Both the position numbers and the translations under genes were made by a program. Under the pieces are notes generated by a model. The model was given only the letters and a program-made list of their open reading frames with translations, ran no database searches and was not told where the DNA came from. 64,000 nt of DNA. It comes from Leifsonia xyli. Lineage in GTDB: Bacteria; Actinomycetota; Actinomycetes; Actinomycetales; Microbacteriaceae. Every line of letters begins with the position of its first letter. Position 1 is the first letter of the stretch. Below, piece by piece: positions 34,819 to 43,409 of the stretch. Where the stretch lies: contig QFQR01000005.1 in assembly GCA_003243275.1 (NCBI GenBank), forward strand, positions 160,592 to 224,591. Direction: 5' to 3'.

Positions 34819-34833
34819 TGATAAAATGCATCA
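34819..34833. promoter_or_regulatory. candidate IRO (RirA) box
   Basis: The sequence TGATAAAATGCATCA fits the rhizobial iron-responsive operator TGA-N9-TCA exactly and lies in the AT-rich region between the AraC gene and the TonB receptor gene, about 95 bp before the receptor start. RirA represses iron uptake genes in Rhizobiales when iron is sufficient. The motif is short, so a chance match is possible, but the position is right. Confidence 0.5.
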
Positions 34834-34927
34834 TGATTTCAACAGTTTATAAGAAATCAAAACAGTCGGCCGAAGGCTTGGGGAAGCTCTTGGTAATGAG
34901 TTTCAGGACACTGACGGGCGTAAGGGA

Positions 34928-37198
34928 ATGACGATGCTTCGGGGAAACTTTGCGCTCCGCGATCACGCGGTCGGGCCACTTCGGCTCGCGCTTCTAGCAA
35001 GCGTCGCGCTTCTGGCCACGGCGCCGGCGTCTGCGCAGACCGCAGGGGATACGGTAGAACTCGACGAGATCAACGTCGAGGGCTCGGGTTCCGGGTCAGC
35101 GGCCGGCGACGCCGCTGACGGCCCGCTGAAGGATTTCGTCGCGACAAGGACCCGCGGCGGCACGAAAACCGACACGCCGCTGCGCGAGACCCCGGCGTCG
35201 GTGTCGGTCATCGGCCGCAAGCAGATCGAAGCGACGGGCTCGCGGACGCTCGGAGAGGCGACCCGGTACACCGCGGGCGTCCGGGAGCTCTTTGGCGGCG
35301 CAGACCCCCGCTACGACCAATACCAGATCCGCGGCTTCAACGCTTCGACGACTGGGCTTTACCTTGACGGCCTACAGTTGCTGGCCTCCTCCGGCCTGCC
35401 GTTCAAGCTCGAGCCGTACGGCCTCGACCGCATCGAGATCCTGCGCGGGCCGTCCTCGGTGCTGTATGGCGGCACCAACCCTGGCGGCCTGATCAACGCG
35501 GTCAGCAAGAAGCCGACCGAGGAGCTCTTCGCGGAGGTGACGACGGGCATCAACTCCTTCGGAAACCTTTATGGCGGCTTCGACGTGGGCGGGCCGATCG
35601 ACGGCAAGCCGGACACCAAGGCCCCGATCTCGCCGCAGTGGTTCTACCGAGTGACCGGCATGGGCAAGATTGGCGACACCCAGACCGACCACAGCGACGA
35701 TGACCGCGTCTTCATCGCTCCCTCGGTCACCTACAAGCCCGACGAAGACACGAGCTTTACGGTCCTCGCTTCCTATCAGCGCGACCGCACGACAGGCGTG
35801 CCGTTCCTGCCTTACGTGGGCACGGTCACGAAGGCCCCGTTCGGCCGGATCCCGACCGACTTCATCACTTCGAAGGGCCATGAGGGCGGGCTCTACAACG
35901 GCGTGAAGCGCGAGCAGGCGATGCTCGGCTACCAGTTCGAGCACCGCCTCGACGACACCTTCACGGTTCGCCAGAATGCCCGATACAGCCGCGGCGAGAA
36001 CGAGCTGTTTTCGCTGATCGGCGGCGGCTACGTCGGCAGAAATCCTGCCTCCGGCCAGCTCAACCGGCTGGGGTTCTTCGCCAATCCAAAGGTCGACCTG
36101 TTCACCGTCGATACGCAGGTCGAAGCGCGTTTCGCGACCGGCGCGCTCCAGCACACGACGCTGTTTGGCGTCGACTACAAGCATGTGAAGTTCGACGACA
36201 CGCAGCGGACGGGACCCGCTTCGCCGATCGACATCGACGACCCGGACTACGGCCAGCCCTTTGGGGGTCTGACCACGCTCGGCATCCGAGCGATCTCCAA
36301 ACAGGATCAGATCGGCGGCTACGTCCAGGACCAGATCAAGCTGGGTCGACTGAACATCGTGTTCGGCGGGCGCTTAGACAACGCGACCACCAAGGTCGAC
36401 AACCGCCTGAACGCGCTGCTCAGCGACAAGAACTCTGACACGGCCTTCAGCGGCCGGGCAGGCCTCGTCTACGACCTCGGCTTCGGGGTCTCGCCGTATG
36501 TCAGCTATTCGAACTCGTTCCAGCCGCTCGTCGGTATCAACAACGCCACACAGCAGATCCTGAAGCCCGAGAAGGGCGAGCAGTACGAGGCGGGCGTGAA
36601 GTTCCAGCCGGAGGGCTGGCGCAGCTTCATCACGGCCGCGGTGTTCGACCTGAAGCGCAAGAACTTCCTCGTCGCCAACCCCGCAAATGCGCAACAGACG
36701 ATTCAAAGCGGCGAAGCGCGGTCGCGTGGCGTCGAGATCGAGGCGGTGGCGAGCCTCGCCGAAGGTCTCGACCTCGTCGCGTCCTATACCGACTTCAACA
36801 TCGAGAACACCAAGAACCTCGACCCCTTTGTGGTCGGCCTTGCGCCGTTCAACACGCCGGAGCGTTACGCATCGGCGTTTCTCGACTACACGATCCAGAC
36901 CGGCGATCTGCAGGGCCTCGGCGCGGGCTTCGGCGTCCGCTACATGGGCAAGGCAATTATCGACGATCCTGCGACCCCGGCGATCGGGACCACGCCCGCC
37001 AAGCCGCGCGGCACGCTTCCCCTTCCGCACTACACGCTGGCCGACGCCGTGGTGCACTACGAGAAGGGCGCATGGCGCGGCGCCGTCAACGTGTCGAACT
37101 TGTTCGACAAGACCTTCGTGGCGCAGTGCTCGAGCGCGACCCAGTGCTTCTACGGCGAGCGCCGGAAGGTAACCGCCAGCCTGACCTATCGCTGGTGA
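34928..37198 (+). CDS. TonB-dependent siderophore receptor (no STN domain)
   Basis: A 756-residue outer-membrane receptor: signal peptide (LALLASVALLATAPASAQ), plug domain (LRETPASVSVIGRKQIEATG ... RIEILRGPSSVLYGGTNPGGL), 22-strand barrel, and the terminal NLFDKTFVAQCSS ... TASLTYRW with C-terminal Trp. It is of the FhuA/FcuA-type siderophore class. Unlike the receptor at 10424 it lacks an STN domain, so it is a plain transporter controlled by the AraC protein and perhaps RirA. It heads the second siderophore operon. Its two extracellular cysteines in AQCSSATQC are typical of ferrichrome-type receptors. Confidence 0.92.
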   Translation: MTMLRGNFALRDHAVGPLRLALLASVALLATAPASAQTAGDTVELDEINVEGSGSGSAAGDAADGPLKDFVATRTRGGTKTDTPLRETPASVSVIGRKQIEATGSRTLGEATRYTAGVRELFGGADPRYDQYQIRGFNASTTGLYLDGLQLLASSGLPFKLEPYGLDRIEILRGPSSVLYGGTNPGGLINAVSKKPTEELFAEVTTGINSFGNLYGGFDVGGPIDGKPDTKAPISPQWFYRVTGMGKIGDTQTDHSDDDRVFIAPSVTYKPDEDTSFTVLASYQRDRTTGVPFLPYVGTVTKAPFGRIPTDFITSKGHEGGLYNGVKREQAMLGYQFEHRLDDTFTVRQNARYSRGENELFSLIGGGYVGRNPASGQLNRLGFFANPKVDLFTVDTQVEARFATGALQHTTLFGVDYKHVKFDDTQRTGPASPIDIDDPDYGQPFGGLTTLGIRAISKQDQIGGYVQDQIKLGRLNIVFGGRLDNATTKVDNRLNALLSDKNSDTAFSGRAGLVYDLGFGVSPYVSYSNSFQPLVGINNATQQILKPEKGEQYEAGVKFQPEGWRSFITAAVFDLKRKNFLVANPANAQQTIQSGEARSRGVEIEAVASLAEGLDLVASYTDFNIENTKNLDPFVVGLAPFNTPERYASAFLDYTIQTGDLQGLGAGFGVRYMGKAIIDDPATPAIGTTPAKPRGTLPLPHYTLADAVVHYEKGAWRGAVNVSNLFDKTFVAQCSSATQCFYGERRKVTASLTYRW

Positions 37199-37231
37199 CC
37201 TGATGAGGTTCAATGCTCAACGGCAAATTAA

Positions 37232-37285
37232 TGCTTCTACGGCGAGGGCCGCAACGCCACGGCAAGCCTGACCTATCGCTGGTGA
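37232..37285 (+). pseudogene. vestigial 3' end of a second TonB receptor gene
   Basis: These 17 codons read CFYGEGRNATASLTYRW and a stop, nearly identical to the last residues of the receptor that ends at 37198 (CFYGERRKVTASLTYRW). The fragment has a stop directly upstream and its TGA overlaps the GTG of the next gene by 4 bp, the normal coupling between receptor and binding-protein genes. It marks a former receptor gene that was lost or replaced. Confidence 0.75.
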
Positions 37286-38427
37286 AGGACGTGGGATTGT
37301 CGCGCCGGGCCCTGCTCGGCGCGCTCGTGGCCTCGCCCGCCATCATCCGCTCCGCGCGCGCTTCCGAGGGGCCGGTCACAGCGATCGACGCCGCGGGCCG
37401 CGAGGTTCGGCTCGAACGCCCCGCGAGAAAGATCGCGCTCGGCGGCTGGGTCTCCCTCGACGCTTTGTCGTTGATCCACCCCGACCCACCGAGCCTGCTG
37501 GGCGCCTGGGCTGGCGACGCAGGCGCGAACCGGTTCCAAGTCGAGACCTTCCAGGCGAAGTTTCCGGGAATCGCCGACGTGCCCCGAGTCGGCGGCGCGA
37601 CGATCGACACGCTGAACGTCGAGGGGCTGATCGAGAAGTCGCCCGACCTCGTCGTCTTCTCGCGGCTCGACGCCTACCGCTTCGCCGAACCCGGCCAGAC
37701 CGCCCAGATCGCGCAGCTCGAAGCGGCCGGCATCCCGGTGCTGATCGTCGACTTCTTCTTCGATCCGGTGCGCAACACCGAACCGAGCATCCGCGCGCTC
37801 GGCGAGGTAGTCGGCCGTCGCCGCGAGGCCGAGTCTTTCATCGCCTTCTATCGTGACCGCATGGGCAGGATCACTGAGCGACTCCGGAGCGGCGGATCCG
37901 CCGCGAAGCGCCCGACCGTCATGCTGCACGCATTCGCGGCGCGGCAGGAGTGCTGCTGGACCACCGGACCCGGCTCGCGCGACAGCCTCGTGCAGGTCGC
38001 GGGCGGCCACAACATCGGCTCAGACGTGCTGAAGGGCGCGATCGGCCAGTTGAGCCTCGAGTATCTGTATCAGCGCGATCCTGACGTCTACGTCGCGACC
38101 GGCGGGGATGACGACAAGGCTCCTGGCCAGTTCGCGCTCGGGCGCGGCGTCTCTGAGACACAAGCGCAGGCCGACTTCGAGGAGCTTCTCCAGCGCCCGC
38201 ACCTTGCGGCGATCGGCGCCGTTGAGCGGGGCAAGGCCTTCGGGCTCTGGCATAACTTCATCCACACGCCGCTTCGCGTAGCGGCCGTTGAGGCGATGGC
38301 GCGCTGGATCCATCCCGAGACCTTCTCGGACCTCAGCCCTCAAGGCACGCTCGACGACCTGAACGCGAAGTTCCTCGCCGCGCCGGTCGAAGGAGCCTTT
38401 TGGGTCGAGCAGCGGGGCGCCAATTGA
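37282..38427 (+). CDS. siderophore ABC transporter substrate-binding protein with Tat signal
   Basis: A protein of about 381 residues of the FecB/FepB class. The start MKDVGLSRRALLGALVASPA is a twin-arginine signal ending near ARA. Binding-protein features follow: LIEKSPDLVVFSRLDAY, AAGIPVLIVDFFFDPV, RDPDVYVATGG and the closing VEAMARWIHPETF. I start at the GTG overlapping the stop of the vestigial receptor fragment; the open frame back to 37213 runs through that fragment in a wrong frame. The permease gene overlaps its stop by 4 bp. Confidence 0.88.
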   Translation: MKDVGLSRRALLGALVASPAIIRSARASEGPVTAIDAAGREVRLERPARKIALGGWVSLDALSLIHPDPPSLLGAWAGDAGANRFQVETFQAKFPGIADVPRVGGATIDTLNVEGLIEKSPDLVVFSRLDAYRFAEPGQTAQIAQLEAAGIPVLIVDFFFDPVRNTEPSIRALGEVVGRRREAESFIAFYRDRMGRITERLRSGGSAAKRPTVMLHAFAARQECCWTTGPGSRDSLVQVAGGHNIGSDVLKGAIGQLSLEYLYQRDPDVYVATGGDDDKAPGQFALGRGVSETQAQADFEELLQRPHLAAIGAVERGKAFGLWHNFIHTPLRVAAVEAMARWIHPETFSDLSPQGTLDDLNAKFLAAPVEGAFWVEQRGAN

Positions 38428-39494
38428 GCGACGTCGCCGAACGTTCCTCGGCGAACGCCGACGCCATGCTGTCGGCCTATCGCGCCGTGCAGCGACGCCG
38501 GGAGCTGGTGCTGGTCGGGCTCGCGCTCGCGTGCCTGGTCGCGCTGTTCTTCGACGCGACATCGGGCGAGTCGAGCCTGACCGTCATGGACACGATCCGC
38601 GGCGTGATCTGGCCCGAGACGCTCAACCGGGCTCAAACCGTGGTCGTGTGGCAGCTCCGCCTGCCAGTGGCCTTCATGGCGCTGTTCGTAGGGGCCGCGC
38701 TCGCCCTTTCGGGAGCCGAACTCCAGACTGTCCTCGACAATCCGCTGGCGAGCGAGATGACGCTCGGCCTAGCCTCAGCCGCGTCCTTCGGCGCGGCGCT
38801 CGCGATTGTGCTCGGCCTCAGCCTGCCTTTCGTGCCGGCGCAGTTCGTGGTGACGGCGAACGCCTTCCTGCTGACGCTCGGGACCATCTTTCTTCTGCAG
38901 GCGCTTGCGAGACGAAGCGGAGGCGGGTCAGCGACGCTGATCCTGTTCGGCGTCGGCCTGCTGTTCGTCTTCAACGCCGCGGTCTCGCTGCTCCAGTTCG
39001 TGGCGAGCGCCGACGCGCTGCAGCAGTTCGTGTTCTGGGGCATGGGCAGCCTGTCGCGCACCACCTGGGGATCGGTGTTCTCCATCGCCGCCGTGGTCGC
39101 GCTCGTCCTGCCTTTCTCGATGGCGAGCGCCTGGCGGCTCACCGCCATGCGATTTGGCGAAGAGCGGGCCATGAGCTTTGGCGTGAATGTGAAACGCGAG
39201 CGATCTCTGGCGCTCATCCGCATCAGCCTCCTGTCCGCGACCGCCGTCGCCTTCTGCGGCACGATCGGCTTCATCGGGTTGGTCGGGCCTCATACGGCTA
39301 GGCTGATCGTCGGTGAGGACCATCGCTTCTTCCTGCCCGTCAGCGCCCTGTTCGGGGCGCTCGTGATGTCGCTCGCCAGCATCGCCAGCAAGACGCTGTT
39401 GCCCGGAGCCATCATCCCGATCGGCATCGTGACTGCGTTCATCGGGCTGCCTGTGTTCTTCGCACTCGTTCTGCGCCAGGGGCGAGTGCGATGA
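38424..39494 (+). CDS. FecCD-family siderophore ABC permease
   Basis: A 356-residue inner-membrane protein with about ten helices and the family motifs WQLRLPVAFMALFVGAALAL, LQTVLDNPLASEMTLGLASA and GTIGFIGLVGPHTARLIVG. Only one permease gene is present, so it should act as a homodimer like BtuC. The TTG at 38424 overlaps the preceding stop (TTGA); the alternative ATG at 38466 would shorten the N-terminus by 14 residues. Confidence 0.88.
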   Translation: MSDVAERSSANADAMLSAYRAVQRRRELVLVGLALACLVALFFDATSGESSLTVMDTIRGVIWPETLNRAQTVVVWQLRLPVAFMALFVGAALALSGAELQTVLDNPLASEMTLGLASAASFGAALAIVLGLSLPFVPAQFVVTANAFLLTLGTIFLLQALARRSGGGSATLILFGVGLLFVFNAAVSLLQFVASADALQQFVFWGMGSLSRTTWGSVFSIAAVVALVLPFSMASAWRLTAMRFGEERAMSFGVNVKRERSLALIRISLLSATAVAFCGTIGFIGLVGPHTARLIVGEDHRFFLPVSALFGALVMSLASIASKTLLPGAIIPIGIVTAFIGLPVFFALVLRQGRVR

Positions 39495-40297
39495 GCGAGG
39501 GTCTCGACATCGAGGGCCTGAGCGCGGGATACGGCCGCAAGGCAGTGGTTCGCGACGTCACCCTTCCGGCGCTGCGCGCCGGCGAGGTCGTGGCCCTGAT
39601 CGGTCCGAACGCGGCGGGCAAGTCCACGCTGCTTCGCGCGGTCGCCGGTCTCATTCCGGCGTCCGGAGGAGCGTCGCTCGACGGCGCCGATCTGATCCGA
39701 ATGAAGCTCGTGGAGCGCGCCAGGCAAGTCGCGTTCATGCCCCAGACACTGCCCGCCAATGTCAGCCTGACGGTTCATGAGGGAATGCTGACAGCTTTGA
39801 AGGCCGCGCCGACGGGGGATCGTCTATCGGGGCCGGCGCTGCATCGGCGAGCCTTCGCGGCGCTTGAGCGCTTCGGGATCGAGCGGCTCGCCATGGAGTA
39901 TTTCGATCGCTTGTCCGGCGGGCAGCGCCAACTCGCCAGCCTCGCCCAGGCCACCGTGCGCGAGCCGCGGCTGCTTCTGCTCGACGAGCCGACGAGCGCG
40001 CTCGACCTCGCGCATCAGATCCGCGCCATGCGGCTCGTGAGGGAGTTTGCTCAGGAGCACGACGCTCTTGTCGTGGTCGTGTTGCACGACCTGGCTCTCG
40101 CGTGCCGTTGGGCGGATCGCGTCGCGGTGCTGGCGAACGGCTCGATCCTGTCCTTCGGCACGCCGCATGAGGCGATCGGCCCGGAGGTTCTTCGCCGAGC
40201 CTATGGCGTCGAGGCGAGGGTCGATACGGACACCGCCGGGCGCGTCCGGATCGAGGTTCAGGACGCGCTTCCCGAGACCTACCGCGGCGCATGCTGA
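39491..40297 (+). CDS. siderophore ABC transporter ATP-binding protein
   Basis: A 268-residue ABC ATPase with Walker A GPNAAGKST, signature LSGGQRQL, Walker B LLLLDEPTSALD and H-loop VLHDLALA. FhuC/BtuD class. It overlaps the permease gene by 4 bp at the start and the exporter gene by 7 bp at the end, so all four transporter genes are one translation unit. Confidence 0.92.
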   Translation: MSEGLDIEGLSAGYGRKAVVRDVTLPALRAGEVVALIGPNAAGKSTLLRAVAGLIPASGGASLDGADLIRMKLVERARQVAFMPQTLPANVSLTVHEGMLTALKAAPTGDRLSGPALHRRAFAALERFGIERLAMEYFDRLSGGQRQLASLAQATVREPRLLLLDEPTSALDLAHQIRAMRLVREFAQEHDALVVVVLHDLALACRWADRVAVLANGSILSFGTPHEAIGPEVLRRAYGVEARVDTDTAGRVRIEVQDALPETYRGAC

Positions 40298-41994
40298 AGC
40301 AGTTCTTCGCCTACTATCGGCCGCATCGCGGCCTGTTCCTGCTCGACTTCGGCGCGGCCGTGCTGTCCGGCCTGCTCGAGCTCGGCTTTCCGATCGCCGT
40401 GAAGGTCTACATCGACGACCTGCTCCCGCGCCAGGACTGGACGCTGATCCTGCTGGCGGCCGTCGGGCTGCTTGCGGTCTATGTGGCGAACACTGGCCTC
40501 ATGGCGGTCGTGACCTATTGGGGGCACGTGCTCGGGATAAACATCGAGACTGAGCTGCGCCGCAAGGCGTTCGACCACCTGCAGAAGCTCTCCTTCGCCT
40601 TCTTCGACAATCAGAAGACCGGCCATCTAGTCGGCCGTCTCACAAAGGATCTCGAGGAGATCGGCGAGGTCGCCCATCACGGTCCCGAAGACCTGTTCAT
40701 CGCCGTGATGACGCTGATCGGCGCCTTTGTCCTCATGTTCGCCGTCAACGTGCAGCTTGCGCTCGTGACCGCGGCGATCATTCCCGTGACCGGATGGGTC
40801 ACCACCCGATACGGCGCGCGCATGATGCGGAACGCACGCGAGCTCTACGGACGCGTTGGCGCCTTCAACGCCCGGATCGAGGAGAACGTCGGGGGCATCC
40901 GCGTGGTGCAGGCCTTCGCAAACGAAGACCACGAGCGCGCACTCTTCGCCGAGGCCAATGACGGGTATCGCTCGACCAAGCTGTCGGCGTTCTGGATCCT
41001 CACGGCCTCGAATGCGCTCAGCTATATGAGCATGCGGGTGACCCAGGTCATCGTCATGCTCACGGGGAGCTGGCTCGTCATCGCCGGCGAACTCAGCCAC
41101 GGCGGATTTATCGGCTTCCTACTGCTCGTCGGCGTCTTCTTCCGCCCTGTCGAGAAGATCAACGCCGTGATCGAGACCTATCCAAAGGGCGCGGCGGGCT
41201 TCAAACGTTACCAGGAGTTTCTCTCAACGGCGCCCGACATCGTGGACTCTTTCGACGCGATCGAGGTGGAGCGCCTGACGGGGAACATCGTCTACCGCAA
41301 CGTCGACTTCGCTTATGCCGACAAGACGGTGCTAGCCGACGTTAACCTCGAGATCCCGGCGGGAGAGACTCTCGCCTTCGTTGGCCCGTCCGGAGCTGGA
41401 AAGACCACGATCTGCTCGCTACTCGCGAGGTTCTACGACGTGCGCGGCGGATCCATCACGATCGACGGCGTCGATATTCGGCACATCACGCTTTCCTCGC
41501 TCCGCCGCCAGATCGGCGTGGTCCAGCAGGAGATATTCCTCTTCGCGGGAACGATACGCGAGAACGTCGCCTACGGACGTCTGAGCGCGACTGATGAAGA
41601 GGTGATGGAAGCGATCCGCCGCGCGCGGCTGGGCGACCTTATAAGTGGGCTTCCGGAAGGACTCGACACCGTCGTCGGCGAGCGCGGCGTAAAGCTCTCC
41701 GGAGGGCAGAAGCAGCGCCTGTCTATCGCCCGGATTTTCCTCAAGGATCCGCCGATCCTGATCCTAGACGAGGCGACGTCCGCGCTCGACACGCAGACCG
41801 AAAATGAAATCCAGATCGCTCTTCGTGAGCTCGCGATTAATCGCACGACGCTCGTCATCGCACATCGTCTGTCGACCATCCGTCACGCCGACCGTATCGC
41901 CGTCATCTGCCGCACCGGGATCGTCGAACTGGGACGGCACGAAGACCTCCTAGCACGTGGCGGACCCTACAAATCGCTTTACCAGTCGCAATGA
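40291..41994 (+). CDS. ABC exporter half-transporter (permease-ATPase fusion)
   Basis: A 567-residue type IV ABC transporter: a six-helix membrane domain (residues about 1-310, with LQKLSFAFFDNQKTGHLVGR and ARIEENVGGIRVVQAFANED, the coupling segments) and an ATPase domain (about 330-560) with GPSGAGKTT, VQQEIFLFAGTIRENVAYG, LSGGQKQRLSIARIF, LILDEATSALD and AHRLSTI. It belongs to the MsbA/lipid and siderophore exporter branch and works as a dimer. In a siderophore-uptake operon it may export the siderophore or, like mycobacterial IrtAB, import it; the sequence does not decide. Confidence 0.9.
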   Translation: MLKQFFAYYRPHRGLFLLDFGAAVLSGLLELGFPIAVKVYIDDLLPRQDWTLILLAAVGLLAVYVANTGLMAVVTYWGHVLGINIETELRRKAFDHLQKLSFAFFDNQKTGHLVGRLTKDLEEIGEVAHHGPEDLFIAVMTLIGAFVLMFAVNVQLALVTAAIIPVTGWVTTRYGARMMRNARELYGRVGAFNARIEENVGGIRVVQAFANEDHERALFAEANDGYRSTKLSAFWILTASNALSYMSMRVTQVIVMLTGSWLVIAGELSHGGFIGFLLLVGVFFRPVEKINAVIETYPKGAAGFKRYQEFLSTAPDIVDSFDAIEVERLTGNIVYRNVDFAYADKTVLADVNLEIPAGETLAFVGPSGAGKTTICSLLARFYDVRGGSITIDGVDIRHITLSSLRRQIGVVQQEIFLFAGTIRENVAYGRLSATDEEVMEAIRRARLGDLISGLPEGLDTVVGERGVKLSGGQKQRLSIARIFLKDPPILILDEATSALDTQTENEIQIALRELAINRTTLVIAHRLSTIRHADRIAVICRTGIVELGRHEDLLARGGPYKSLYQSQ

Positions 41995-42104
41995 CCACAG
42001 GTGGAGTAGAAGGTGATCAGACATGTAATGCCCGGTTCTCGGCGTCTGACGAATGACCGGTCTTGGCGCTCCAAGGCTGTGCGCCTCTGAGCGCGGATGA
42101 CCCA

Positions 42105-42129
42105 AAACGGACTTCCATAAAGTCCGTTT
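42105..42129 (+). terminator. perfect hairpin downstream of the ABC exporter gene
   Basis: A 10-bp perfect stem (AAACGGACTT with AAGTCCGTTT) and a 5-nt loop, about 110 bp after the operon stop. The following TGTTGG is a poor U-tract, so it is a possible terminator or mRNA-end stabiliser. The rest of 41995-42332 holds nothing recognisable. Confidence 0.4.
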
Positions 42130-42332
42130 GTTGGTGGCTTCGCAAAGATAGTCCGTACCACTGATAAGAGCGACCAGGCGGCGCCTATTGAAAGTTTGCT
42201 TTGAGAAACTCATCCCCAGAAGGATGACATGATCTCAATCGCGCGGCCGCAGGCGCGCGGCGGCTTCAGGACTTGGAGCAGGCTGATCTGCTAAACGATC
42301 GCAGCGGCTTTCCATGCGCAGTGCGGAATCAG

Positions 42333-42998
42333 ATGACTGATCGCAAAAATTTAGCCTCCCAAAAGAGCCAATCGGCGATGGTCGCCGCCGAAAGGGCGGC
42401 TGTCGAAAGAGCGGAGGTCGCAACCGCCGTCGTGCCGATCGACCAGCGCGCCGGCGCCGCGATCAGAGAGCACCGCCTGGAGCGCTCGCTAACGCTCGCT
42501 GAACTCGCCTCCGCGGCGGACATGTCGGTCGCGATGCTGAGCCGCATCGAAAACGGCCAGTCGGCGGCAAGCCTGGAGGTGATCGAGCGCGTCTGCGCGG
42601 CTCTCGGCGTTGACATGTCTACGCTGTTCCGAGCGATCGAGGACACCGCGGGCTCCGCGCAACTCATCAAGGCCAGCGAACAGATGGAAGTGGTGCGGAC
42701 CGGCACGAAGCACGGCCACACCTACCGCCTGCTGTCCTACCATAAAGGCCCGAGGAAGATCTTCGAGCCGTTCTTCATCGAGATGGACAAGCTGAGCGAC
42801 GTCTATCCCCGCTTCCAGCACCCGGGGACCGAGTTTATCTACATGCTGAGCGGACGGATGGAATATCGTTTCGGAGACAAAACCTTCCTGGTCGAGCCAG
42901 GAGACGCTTTTACGTTCTCTGGCTCGATCATCCATGGTCCCGAAACGCTGCTCGACGAGCACATCCGGTTTCTTGCGATCATCATCTACGCGGAGTGA
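42333..42998 (+). CDS. XRE-family regulator with C-terminal cupin (PuuR-like)
   Basis: A 221-residue regulator: helix-turn-helix (LTLAELASAADMSVAMLSRI, then NGQSAASLEVIERVCAAL, residues about 50-95) and a cupin sensor domain (HPGTEFIYMLSGRMEYRFGD ... EPGDAFTFSGSIIHGPETL). This architecture controls gamma-glutamylated-amine and related nitrogen pathways in many proteobacteria (PuuR type). The ATG at 42333 gives a normal length. It is convergent with the RidA gene and likely governs the amine module, perhaps through the palindromes at 44815 and 49324. Confidence 0.83.
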   Translation: MTDRKNLASQKSQSAMVAAERAAVERAEVATAVVPIDQRAGAAIREHRLERSLTLAELASAADMSVAMLSRIENGQSAASLEVIERVCAALGVDMSTLFRAIEDTAGSAQLIKASEQMEVVRTGTKHGHTYRLLSYHKGPRKIFEPFFIEMDKLSDVYPRFQHPGTEFIYMLSGRMEYRFGDKTFLVEPGDAFTFSGSIIHGPETLLDEHIRFLAIIIYAE

Positions 42999-43004
42999 CG
43001 ACGC

Positions 43005-43397
43005 TCAGGCCTTCAGCGCGTAGGCTTCGATCTCGACGAGCTGCCAGGGCCGAAGCATCGAGGTGACCTGAACCAGGGTCGAGGCGGGGCGCACCTTGTC
43101 GAACGCCTCGAGATGCGCCTTCGCCACCTCGTCGGCGTCGCCGATGTCGCGCACGTAAACGACGGTGCGCACGACATCGGAAAGCTCCGCGCCAGCTTTC
43201 TTCAGCGCGTTTTCGATGGTCAGGAGCACGGCCTCAGTCTGCTCGAAGGCGCCGAGCTTCTCGTGGCTGACTGGGGCGCAGGTGCCTGACACGTGGATCT
43301 GACCGCCGACCGCGACGGCGCGCGAATAGCCGAAAACATTCTCGTAAGCGCCGCCCGACGAGATGTTCAGGCGGGACTTTGAGGTAGCGGACGTCAT
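43005..43397 (-). CDS. RidA/YjgF-family protein
   Basis: A 130-residue Rid protein: SGGAYENVFGYSRAVAVGGQ, the HVSGTCAP strand, ENALKKAGAELSDVVRTVVYV and a C-terminal LVQVTSMLRPWQLVEIEAYAL. The canonical RidA imine-binding Arg position is occupied by another residue in this subgroup as far as I can see, so it may be a non-RidA Rid (Rid2-7 type). Rid proteins hydrolyse reactive imines released by amine or amino acid oxidases, which fits its position just downstream of the FAD oxidoreductase gene (12 bp). Confidence 0.85.
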   Translation of the reverse strand: MTSATSKSRLNISSGGAYENVFGYSRAVAVGGQIHVSGTCAPVSHEKLGAFEQTEAVLLTIENALKKAGAELSDVVRTVVYVRDIGDADEVAKAHLEAFDKVRPASTLVQVTSMLRPWQLVEIEAYALKA

Positions 43398-43409
43398 TGG
43401 CTGTCTCCG

